60,000 nucleotides of DNA, taken from Membranipora membranacea (taxonomy: Eukaryota; Bryozoa; Gymnolaemata; Cheilostomatida; Membraniporidae). The position numbers and the translations under genes were made by a program. Where the stretch lies: positions 10,328,062 through 10,388,061 of the forward strand of contig OU612074.1 in NCBI GenBank assembly GCA_914767715.1, given 5' to 3'. The notes beneath the pieces are model-generated. The model had not been told where the DNA came from, made no database searches, and worked only from the letters and a program-made list of their open reading frames with translations. This document shows, one piece after another, positions 14,201 through 25,600 of this stretch (its first letter is position 1; the number at the start of each line of letters is the position of its first letter).

Positions 14201-14899
14201 GGGAACTCGTTTTAGCTAATCTCAAATGCAATCACAATGGGTCACGAACAACACACAACTACCTACATATTTTCACTTCCGTGCTTTTGGGAGTTTAAGT
14301 GGATAATGAAGCTACGAAATTGCAGATTAAAAGTCAGTATTGTAGATGGGGAGGGGGGTAGTCAAATAGTTGAATGGAAATTGAAAAGCCAAGTCCATTC
14401 TTGGTTGACCTTCGTTGAGGCTAATATCGATGGACTCCATCAAATGAAATTGTGTACTGCCTGACCATTATTATAAAGTGAAGGCGAAAATATCCTGGTC
14501 TCAGTGTAAATTGACGATGACATGTATTCATATAGATGAATGAAAGGCAGAGTCGCATTCCACTGTTAAATTGTGTGATCAAGTTTGATATAAGATGCAT
14601 TTTAAATTCCTTATTATTACATCACAATGTCTGGCAGTCTTCTAACTTAGACCAGAAAATCTCTCGTCACTGAGTGTTCAAACTGTGTGTTGGTTAATAT
14701 CAGTTCGCTTTGTTGAGCCAATCTTCATAGAAACAGCGGGAAAGAAGCATCAGAATTTGCCAATTCATTCTCTTTGGCGTTATAAATAACAAGCATGATT
14801 AGTTCAATGTTCAACGCAACCAGCATGCAAAATTAGAAATGTCACAATTATTATGCACATAACCAATAGGAAATAAAAGGATGAACAAACGCGGCGATT
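11281..14899. other. intergenic DNA between the 10.8-kb exon and cyclin D
   Basis: No supported exon. It contains the inverted CATTCATAAA pair at 12744-12765. A minus-strand AATAAA near 14146 could end a very long cyclin D 3' UTR. Confidence 0.4.
12744..12765. promoter_or_regulatory. perfect inverted pair of the recurrent CATTCATAAA motif
   Basis: CATTCATAAA-CT-TTTATGAATG gives 10-bp arms with a 2-base spacer. The same 10-mer occurs six more times between 4.5 and 31.1 kb. The arrangement would fit a dimeric homeodomain or POU-type site, but no binding evidence exists. Confidence 0.35.
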
Positions 14900-15133
14900 T
14901 TTATAGTTTTTGTATTTTTTTTCTCGTAAGAAGTAACAAAAAAACATTGCAGAAAACAGTCCAACTATGACAAAAAAAACTGTACAGCCTTGTGAAAGAT
15001 GTACTCTCTTTCAGAAAGGAAATAAAAACAGATGAACTCCGAAACTTTTGCATAAAATTCAGACTGCGCATCAAATACATTGAGGTTTTTGCTCTGTGTG
15101 GTAGTCCCTGGAAATTTAGTAATGGATGGTCAG

Positions 15134-15170
15134 TATTGCACATTTTTGTCAGCCTAGTTTTGCATTGCAC
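15134..15170 (-). promoter_or_regulatory. paired candidate miR-92 family target sites
   Basis: Read on the minus strand, 15134-15141 is GTGCAATA, a full 8-mer match to the miR-92/25 seed, and 15164-15170 is GTGCAAT, a 7-mer match. The two seeds start 30 bases apart, within the spacing at which paired sites can act together. They count only if the cyclin D 3' UTR extends 1.4 kb past the stop. Confidence 0.3.
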
Positions 15171-15956
15171 TGCTGTAAAAAAAAGGTATTGCATTCCGTA
15201 AGGTATTGCATTCCGTTTGGTCGTAAATAATATCCAAAATCTGGTCCCAATTAAAATCAATGTAAGATATTTTTAAAAATGAATGTAAAGTTTTTAAAAT
15301 GTTATGCATTGCATGAATGCCAGTTCTTGTCCAAATGAACAACATTGGCCAAAAAAAATTTCAATACAAATATCATGAAAAATGCATATGGTAGTAATAA
15401 ATGTTATAACCGGTTTTAGTTTACGAAGGAGATAAAAATTTGGCCTATAATATTGCATTAGAAAAAGTGACTCCATAACTTGTCACCAAGACTAAAATAT
15501 GATGAGCTGCATAGCAAATTGCATAAGAAGAAAAAAATGAGCACTAAAAATGATGATGTGAATGCTATAATGGAATAATGCTGGTTCCAAATGGTTGGTT
15601 GGCAGTTTGCGGTGCTGGTTTTTTAGAAATTTTTTTGACTTTTCCCTATTTTTCATCAAACCAGTATTAATTGTTGTGACGTCCCAGTGGTGAGGTAGAA
15701 CCAAATATGAACCGCACTGCATCGCTAGACAATGCAATGCCGATATTATAATACAAAAAGATAATTGTAACTGAAATTCAACTAAAAAAGTGCACAAAAC
15801 AATAAAACTCAGCAGGATGACCTTCGGTGACCTATGCTTGCATGAACCCAAGCAGCCTGCTCCAAACTGACTATCCATCGAGTGAAAACATTCAGTAGAA
15901 ATCAGAACAGCTAGAGGCAGCAAGACAATGGTACCTCAAATACACCAGCTGAATTC

Positions 15957-15981
15957 AAGATGGCGGCGGGTAGCTTGTATC
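15957..15981 (+). promoter_or_regulatory. YY1-like start context with ATG and adjacent splice donor
   Basis: AAGATGGCGGC at 15957-15967 is the YY1 core often found at animal transcription or translation starts. Its ATG opens a frame (MAAGSLY) that meets a strong donor (C|GTAAGT) after base 15981. It could be the first coding exon of a plus-strand transcript antisense to the cyclin D 3' region. No second exon was identified. Confidence 0.25.
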
Positions 15982-16521
15982 GTAAGTATGAAAACTATTG
16001 GTGGCACTATTTTATCATACACTAAGCTTAGAAAGAACTTGAGGGACTATAAACTATAACTAGAACAGGGGGAGGAGGAAGAGAAAACGCTGAAATAATA
16101 CTAGTAACGGTAGTAATAGTCGTTACAAAATGCTGACGTTGTCTTCGGATGCTGCCTCTATGAATGGAAGCGCTAAAGGAAGACCACCAATGCAATGAAA
16201 GAAAGAGTTGATTATAAAAAAGCTGCACAAAATTTTGAAGATTTTTTTCTAAAGTTTGTTTTCATATGAAATTCACACGGTATAAAAATGACGTTGCAGA
16301 AAATCACTTTAAGAAAGAGATGCTATGTACAAATTTGGTCATTTTCGACGACGTTACGTCCTCAGCAGCGATGTGACAGCTTTCTACCCGAGGGAAAGCC
16401 GCGCCGCCGGACAATACTTTGGCTTCATTGTTTGCACAGTGATTTCACTTCCATACAGATGAAGAAAGAACGAAATGTTTCACAGACATAACATGCAGGA
16501 TGCAGTGGGATGGCGATCTCG

Positions 16522-16668
16522 TTAGTTGGTCACCACTTCCAGCGTGTCTGTTGGAGTACCGGGATGGGAGACTGGATCTTTGCTGGGTGTTGTAGACAGT
16601 GTAAGCTTTGATAGCGCTGAATTTCCTACGACTCGTACCACATGCTCATGACAAGACCGCATAATATC
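16522..16668 (-). CDS. CCND: cyclin D exon 5 (C-terminal tail and degron)
   Basis: Acceptor TTTTTGCAG, 48 codons and TAA. It covers the end of the second cyclin fold and a Ser/Thr/Pro-rich tail ending [17 protein letters not shown] is the conserved site for GSK3-type phosphorylation that marks D cyclins for turnover. Confidence 0.9.
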   Translation of the reverse strand, partial: DIMRSCHEHVVRVVGNSALSKLTLSTTPSKDPVSHPGTPTDTLEVVTN

Positions 16669-19600
16669 CTGCAAAAACAAATGAGAAGACATTATAGATA
16701 ATGATCAACTGTACACGCTGTCGATAGGTAAATCATGAACGTTTTGTGCACAAAATTTTCGGGGACCTTTTCCAGGGTCGGTTGCTGAATTGATGTCATT
16801 ATTTCTCGGTAATTCATCTGATTAGCTTAATCCCATTCATGAATGAACTGCCTGGTTTAGGTTAAAGTTTGCATTTACCCGCTGTTCTGATGTCAAACTG
16901 GACATTAAGGGATTACATCACCCCCTGACTGTGTAATGTCATCGACCCTGGCGGAGGCTTCACCAACAATTCCAGACAGAATTTGACATGTGGATACTTA
17001 ACTCGCCAAACAAAGGGATGAGGCTGAAGATGAAACAAAATTACCACCATGCTTTTAATGTTCATTCATTGAAGATTAAATTGAATTTATTATTTATTCC
17101 GTAACAGTTTAGATCAGTCTTCTGTTTCCAGGAATGTTTTATAGAATTCATTCACTAATTTTTTTCCTTATCACATGACAAAGAAATTTCAGGATAAAGA
17201 CTTCTACGTCTAAACGGTTGATGCTGACCTTATAGGGGGTGTTGGATATATGTTATGCAATTGTTAACAGTGACATTTAAATTGTAATCTATACTTGTAA
17301 TTTTAAGCTTCTTTTAGTGCAGAGACCTACCCTATCAAAAATCCCCTGTTATATTTCTAACCGATTCTCTCATATGATTCATTGCCTAACAATGCATTTA
17401 AATTTTGTAACTGTATGATCTATTAAGTTATGTACTGATTGTCTTGTGATGCCACATAGACTGGGTGAACAGAAAATGTGAATTCAAATCTTGGTTCAGT
17501 TAGGGGAAAAAAACTGACGGTTTAAAAGATCAACAATGGGACCACTCTGCCCCGCTGCACATCAACAATATACTGCATTCCCGCCTTGGAAGCTTCATAG
17601 CACTCGCAAACGATGGGTTTTGTTTGGCTACCCGGCTTATTTTTGTTATTTTTTGTGTTTTTTTTCCCTATTCAAGCTTCTACTTTAGTTGACAATAGAT
17701 ATAAGTTGGATTGTCTGTCAGAGGGAAGTTTGCCTAAAGGCTTTTCTAACAAAAAATACAAACAAAACTCAGCAGGGCCTATCTTCTTCATCTTGCCTTG
17801 AGGTTATCAGCGAAATCTTCAGCGACCGACCTGCCGGCCTCCACACCTCCCTCCCTCCCTCCTGCCTATCTAAGACAAATATTTACTTTCCCTACCCACT
17901 GCAGTGTTCAGTTTCAGATGAAATGGTTTGCACTCAGCGACACTAACAAGGAGGGCTAGTGGGGTGAGCTTACTGACAACACAACATCATAACCACAAAA
18001 CTATTAGTAGCTAGATTATTGGAGCTCTTCAATGGCCCCTGACAACTGATTCGGAGGGGATATCTTGTTGTGCATTCTTTTGGTGTTATGATAGCGGTTT
18101 TGTGCAAATCTGTGACAACCAATGCGTTCTCATGATCCCAAGTTTGCTTAGCCGGCCCTTTTCGGCTAACACAATCACTTGACAACTTAAGTAACCAACA
18201 ATCTAATTAGCCCAATTGTCTTAGTTCTTTTTCATTCATCAAAAAATCTCACATTTTTTGCATTAAATTATTCTAAGAGAGTAAATACAATCTTATTTTT
18301 CAAGTGATATTAGAGATTAATTCACATGAAATGAAAAGATGGCAAAAAAATTGAGACACTTTCTGCAGTTGAATACATGTTTTGTTCAGTTCAAAGGATA
18401 AGTGAGGTAAGGTAAGTAGGTAGGTAAAGGTAAGTACAAGGTAAGTAGAAGTAGATTGGTGTAAGTAAGAATATTTACCAGATCAATAGCAGCACTACTC
18501 TGCAGTGTGTTGACGTAGGAGAGTAACCTGTTTGTATCTTGAGTGTACGGTAATATGGATGCTAAAGCCGCGCTAATACAGCCACACGCCAGCAAAGATG
18601 GTGGGTACATCACAAAATCTATATCTGTAAAAGGCAAATCAATCGTTCCATTAATAATGTGAACAATATCGAAAATGCAACGTGATACAAAGATATTAAA
18701 ATACTGTCATGTTGTGGCATTTAAAATTGAGTAGTCTTGACCAATGGCATTGCATTTGAAAGATGGCCGTTATTTAATAGTTCAACAAGAGAAAGGAGGA
18801 GAAAAGATACAACATACAGTAGCGCACATACCACTACACAACACACAGCTAAAAACAATTAAGCAAGTGCTGTTTCGGGACCTTCTCTGTTACATATTTT
18901 CAGTTTCAGAATTTTAACGTAATCGCTGTTGCGCAGCTATTCTTAATCTTACACTCTAAGCTAAACCAGCGCAAGAAGGTTTTCTTTCCATCAACTCATC
19001 AGCGCTAAGGCGCATTCTTCTACTTCTCAAATTCACCACACTGCGAATCGCACATCTCATACACAAGTCAGAGAGCTGCTGACTTGGTTGCGCTACAGCC
19101 AGTGGGCTAACTTTGATCTCCTATCTCGCTCTGCGCCTGAATTATCAAAATTATAAATACTTTGTGAAGGTGAGAAGATTGCTTGATTTAAAAGCAGATA
19201 ACCATTCACTACAACACAGAAATTACAGGCATTCATAACTGATTAATAATTGCGACAACAACTGGTTCCTTTGAAATCGTCTTTTCCCCAAATAGGATAA
19301 TGACTAGGATTTTCACTCCACTCATTCAAACCAACCGCTAGCTTCCCTCACAAGGATGTCAATCAGTGTAATACCAGACATCCAATTTTTATCAGAATTA
19401 AATTTAATCAGGGGGATTACAGGCCATTCAAAGTAGGGTATGGTATCAGCAATCTGGGGTTTAGGGGGTCGAATTACTAGCACCAGTTCACACATACACT
19501 CATCAGAGCTAATCAAACATGATAATCTCAATACTCTACTGCTACACGATTATATAACACACCAGCTTGACCTGGTAAGGCCAAATTTATTAGTCAAGTC

Positions 19601-22600
19601 AGCTATACAGAGCCCTGAAAACAGCTATAATGATGAGAAGATTGTCTTCATAAAGCCTGAAGGTTGTCAACAAGTGCATTTTAATATTCGGTAGCTCTTC
19701 TAACATTGTTGGACAAAGGGGGCCACCTAGCTAACTACCCAACATGGAAAACACAAGTGGTTATTTTGGTCAAGTCTATTATTAACCAAATTTAAAAACC
19801 AAACCACCAACTGTTGAGATGAAAGAGTCGGCCTGTCCTCTTGTGAGCTATTTGTGACAGCCCGTAGCATTTACTGGGTATCATTTCCCATGATCTGTTC
19901 ATTGAGGGTCAATCTTCTCTTGAATTTTGTGGTTTGGACGATTGTCTATTGTGCACTTCTTAATTTGTGGTATGACAGGCCGTGATGAGCTGTAGATATT
20001 TTGGTAGCCCCAATTTTTGAGCACTTGTAGATCGTAAACAGTTGAGTCAGATTGGTATACTCATTTTAGAATTAGTAACCGCATGTTTAGAAAATAAAGA
20101 CTCTTTTTGCTCAAAATTTGAGCTCAAAACCATTTTATGAATACCTTTTGGTATGCAATTTGATAGTTTTGGTTGGCCAAATGCCGGATGCTGAGGTTTG
20201 GATGTGTTATTTTCGGACCCCCTCAAGTACACCTAGGGTAGAAAATTCCACTGCATGCTTCTTAGAGTGTAACCATTTATTGAAAGAGTGCTATGCCTGT
20301 TTCATTAGTTTTTAATAAGCCGTCAAAGAATTTGCCACCAATTTGAAAATGGAGGAGCCCAAGGGGTATCAAGGGTTGTTCATTTCAAGTTCCCACGTGG
20401 AGAAAATTCAAATAACCATCCACACAATAGCAGTGAATGGATTGTTTTGTAACTGGTGTGGAAAACCGTTATCTCTTAAATTGTAATATTGTAACACATC
20501 ATTCTAAGAACATTGCTCAGTCCTTTCGAACAAAGAAGTGATTCTATGAATGGTCCTGCTTTTATTTGTTATTGAGAAAGTTCACAAATTAACAAGTCTT
20601 TAATAACGAATATTTTCACTCTTTCATTAATGACAACTGTCCTCAACAAATGAATAGAATAATAGGGAGGATGACGGGTTTAAATAGCCCCTTTCTGAGC
20701 ACTGAGTTAATACCAGCTTTTGAGATACGAAGAATTGAATAGAGGTGGATATGACACTGGTAGTTTTTGGAGACACTGTTGCTGGTATGCACAAAAACTT
20801 CTATTCATGTGGAGAAAAAAGCAAATAAAGATACTGTCTGCACCAACAACCTGCGCCCATACTGCACTGGGAGTAGATGCTTGTCTTGTCATAGATAAAG
20901 GGCACTTGCCATTGATTGTCACATTATTTCTGTTGACTGGCTCTAAACAGGTTGCCGGTCTTCATCGCATAACCAAAATTTCATGAATGACAATTATTTT
21001 CGCTCAGCAACATTTCAGGAATTTATATGCTTCATTTAATGCATTTTTTCCATTGTCAAGAAAGTGATGAAAAAAAAGTACAAGCAAAACATCGCATTGT
21101 CAAGCCCGCCAAAACTTTTGCATTTCAAGGAAATCTATACGGTTTTCAGATAATTTGATATTTCTCATGCTGTGGATTAGTGGGAGTGTTCTTGTGCATA
21201 GTTCATTAGGTAGATGCTTGTCTTGTCACAGATAAAGGGCACTTGCCATTGATTGTCACATTATTTCTGTTGACTGGCTCTAAACAGGTTGCCGGTCTTC
21301 ATCGCATAACCAAAATTTCATGAATGACAATTATTTTCGCTCAGCAACATTTCAGGAATTTATATGCTTCATTTAATGCATTTTTTCCATTGTCAAGAAA
21401 GTGATGAAAAAAAAGTACAAGCAAAACATCGCATTGTCAAGCCCGCCAAAACTTTTGCATTTCAAGGAAATCTATATGGTTTTCAGATAATTTGATATTT
21501 CTCATGCTGTGGATTAGTGGGAGTGTTCTTGTGCGTAGTTGATTAGGTAAGATATTGGTGTTGCAGAATTTCGACATTCTCGGAAGGAGAGAAATTTCGT
21601 CTTGACTAGATTACCAGTTTCATCTAAGGAACACCAGTGGTCTCTATCATTCCGTAAGCCTTTCATTTGCATACCTCCCCTATGACAGGTACTATAATTA
21701 TTAGATAAACCGCCGCACTCACTAGCTGCAATCCCTTCAACAGCGGCTTTCTCACGGCACGCCAACTAAAATTCCCTACGCTCTTCAAATTCCTCAGTCC
21801 CTGCTTCCAACTCATCATATTATGAAAATATTTGCATTGTCAGATTTTCTCCTCCATTGCAGCTAATGTGATTTGATAGGAAGCGATTTTGTCAATGGAC
21901 TGGGCCATACCAGAGCGTTGAATCATCGCTTAAATGATGCTTTGCAGTGTATTCAGGTTGCGCCATTATAAAAATAGTTGGATACTTGAATTAAACTGCA
22001 AATGCCTACCCAGCAGGTTTTAATACTTGGTTTACAGCTAAACACTTCCGGAGCGCTCCATTATCATCAGGTTTAGCTGAAATTTTCATGAATTTAATAC
22101 TGGGTGCTGATGTTTCAATGAGATAGCTAGTAGACTCTGTGGCTTTGTGTCAATGATAAACATCGTGTCATAATCGTTAATTTTATGAATGAAACTGTCA
22201 AAGCCTACCCACAATGCACTGCAGGCATCCCAGACACGAGTTGACACCACTTTGCAAGTGCTCATCATTGATGGAAGGTCTGCACTATTGACAGCTGAAC
22301 AGCATGAGAAGAGCATGTTTGCACTGTCTAGTCTGACATGTTGGTTTCAGTTAATGGTTACTGCCTGCCTTTCCTTACATAACAAACAGCGAGATCTTTC
22401 AACAGGAAAGAAAGTTTCTCAACGATTTTAAGTCCAAAGTTTATTGTGGTGTCTTGACTATTTTCAATGACTCAATATGATGAGATAGCGACAGTTGACT
22501 TGAATTTCATCAGATCGTAGGTTGGGTAGGGGGCACTCTAACTCCATTATGATTATTATAATATTAATCCTTACAATCTTTGATGGGAAAATTCTTTCAG

Positions 22601-25600
22601 TGCCAATCATTGCGCCATAGCTGTTGGACATTACACCTTTGTAACCTAAAGATTTCAAGTACAGCCTACACAATGCTGTAACATTACACCGAACAGAGAC
22701 TCTGCTATCACCGAATATTGTGAGGCTCTCAAACTATCACAAAGTCAATATTATGAAACACCAATCCTTCCATTCTCAGACAGATAGTGGAGGCGTCTTG
22801 ACTTCACCATCATTATTAACTCTCAACAATTTCTAATCTTGAAGGAGATTCATTCATGAATTTCAAGCCTTAGCCTTAGATCCAACTCATAAAATTTGTG
22901 TCTTTTGAGAGCTGAGGCTATTTGGTAACTTTCAAGTTTTTATAGTGTAGGTTTTTTTTATTTCTTGGCAATAGCGTTATCGTGTCGGTTTCCCAAGATT
23001 TCAATATCGCATTATTGGTTACATCATAGATAGTTTATATGGTGCACTTTGTGAGTTGGCATTAGCTACTATAAAAAGAGAGTATTTTCGGAACTGGAGC
23101 GGGAACTCTACAGGGTATAATTGGCCCTGATTTCAATGTCAGTGACACAAGAATTTAGAGTGCTACAACCTGTGTACCCTGCGGTACCCTGGAGAACTTT
23201 CATTCGGTGGTCATTAGCAGCGGCTTGAGTGACAACGTGGTAAAAGTCAGCATTACATAATGATAATTAACCTTTGAATGTTCTCAGCAACCTGTAAACT
23301 ATTTGTATCCTTGAGAGAAGGACAAAGCATCGAAACTGGGGTAAGGTGAAAAACTAGAGTGTGGTAGGTTGTCCTAAAACCTCTCAAGGCTGTAAGTTAG
23401 TCCTTGAGGCCTATTTTAGAACCGTCCGTGCCCCGAACAAACGTGGCATCACAGGCAGGCATGCTGTCGCACTGTCCTAATTTTGAGACATGCATTCATT
23501 ACAAATTCCAACGCGTCACCATCCTTCAAAACAATCCACATTACCGGGTTCGACATAGTAAGAAAGCATATTCAGTCAGTCAGACAAACACACCACAGAG
23601 AAACACAGCCAAGCACACTGAGTCGATCGGTTCAGTCGAACATTACATCATGATAAAATGTGTGATGTGGTGATGGGTATGACAAGCGACATACCAGGAA
23701 AAAACGCAAGCAAAAGAATGAAAGTTTGATTTGAATATTAATTGGACCGCACCAGGACACTGTAATATATGTTCACCAGGACGCTGTGATATATGTTCAA
23801 ATTCTCAATCATCATAAATATCGTTGCTGGTGTAAGTTATATATTATGTATGAGGTAATGATGACAAGAATGATTGTCTGGCTTTTGGTTTTTTTGAGAT
23901 GGTTGTTGTTTGGACAACCCATTCTCCCTAGACAACCAGACCGTTATGGAATATTTCCATCCACACTTGTAACAGGTTACCCGAAGTGCATCTAGATCCA
24001 CTTTTGGTATCTGCTCATATTGTCACCCTCTAAACCCCATCCCTCCACTATAATTCTCAGGCCATAAATGTAGAGACAAAAAACATCAGCCGGTCTGACC
24101 CTGGAGGGGGACCCTCCTACCTCTTGAGTTCACTGCCGTGGGTGTCAGTCAGTGTTTTATAGCGGTCGCTCACACCTACGGACAACTTCTAGACCTGTTG
24201 TGTACATATTGAGCCTTCTCACAGAGCTTATCAGATCAAAGATGGTGGCGGCAACAACATGCGGCGGAGACCACAGTGTCAAAACTTGGTCACTTAGATA
24301 AGGAGGTTAAAATATTTAGTAGTGTTGAGGTGTGGCTGGTACTTACCGACTAATGTCATAGACAGATTGACCAAGGCCGCTTTACGCACTCGCTTCTGTA
24401 TGTCTGCACATGGAAGAGCTAGTCTGTGTAGTAATACGTCGATGAAATCGATCGAAGTCACCGCACTCAAATCCCATTTCAGCTTACACAATACCAACAA
24501 CTCCCAATCCTGCAAACAAAAAATGCGAGAATATTGTAAACGATGCTCACTAAAAACTGGTTACAATGTTAACCGCAGACACCCATTGTTGTGCAGATCT
24601 GGGAATTTTAGAGAAATGCATTGTGGGATATCTGGCCTGCACATTTTATATCCCATCAGATTTAACAAGATTAATCACGTGCTCCACGCAGAAAATTCCC
24701 CACCAGCCAACTTCCCTCTTGGCAGTCAACAGACATCACTGATGGATTTAACAGACTTGCTGCCTGTTACAATATCAATAATCAGATCAAGACTCATCCC
24801 CATTTCAAGGGAGAGAGGCACTGAAAGGTACCTATTATCGCAGTGTCAAAAATAAAACCACATTCTTTTGGCAGCCCCCATACTAGCCAAGCCCAGCAGT
24901 ACAGTGTCTGTAAAATGTATCATCTGACTCCTAACTCCATTCATAAAAATAACCACAGTAAATAACTTTGTGGCATTGAGCAGCGTATGGGATGGCTTTC
25001 TTTGTTTAGATAGCCATCGTCAGCTGTTGTTTCAGACCCTCTTATAACAAGGTGGTAACATCATCACTTAGGTGTAAATAGATTGATGATTGTGCTATGG
25101 TTGTTTTTTATGCAAATTACCCACTGTTTTCGTACTATGTTGTTGAATGATTGATATATTTCTTTCTTTTGACAATCATACAAAATGTAAATATATCTGG
25201 CTGATTTTGCAACCTGTTTTCATTGTTGTAAGGTCAAACACTCATTTGTTATGTGTTAATGTTTTCTGCTTAGGTTATTTGGCAGTGAGTCACAGTTTCA
25301 AGTGGTTGTTGGGATGATGTGACAGAATGAAAATGTGGCACAAAATGGATTGCAGTAAATGGTTTTATGTCCTGAAGCAAAAAGTAAGTTCCAATGACTT
25401 TCCAAGCTTTGAGAACTTCCCTGCTGAGTGCATGAGAAAATATCTACCTTTGATTGTCTGGTGCCATAAGCAGGGGGTAAGGTGCGCCCACCCGTCCTCA
25501 ATTTATCCTCCAAAAATTAGGCTAGAATCTCAGATTTTCTCATCAATGAATTGTTAGAGTGGTTTAATTTTTAACTTTGAGACGGTGTTCAACTGAAAGG

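Larger units (their letters stand above)
14900..16521 (-). other. putative long 3' UTR of cyclin D
   Basis: The 1.6 kb after the cyclin D stop holds no exon I can support, and I found no minus-strand AATAAA between 16521 and about 14150. A 143-codon minus-strand frame at 15492-15923 resembles no known protein and is probably fortuitous. Two sites matching the miR-92 seed lie at 15134-15170. The UTR length is inferred, not shown. Confidence 0.35.
18625..24346 (-). other. cyclin D intron 3 (5.7 kb)
   Basis: The largest intron of the gene. It contains the 337-bp tandem duplication at 20873, one exact CATTCATAAA motif (22182, reverse), related CATTCATGAA forms at 20979, 21316 and 22853, and a 24-bp tandem pair at 23750. 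No nested gene is supported. Confidence 0.7.

Noticed and set aside
15492-15923. 143-codon minus-strand open frame just after cyclin D
   Set aside because: No recognisable domain, hydrophobic and Cys/His-rich composition typical of translated AT-rich UTR; more likely part of the cyclin D 3' UTR.
24239-24298. Short plus-strand frame with a WD40-like phrase (GGDHSVKTW)
   Set aside because: Only 19 codons and no second repeat; too short to call a gene, and it lies inside a cyclin D intron.
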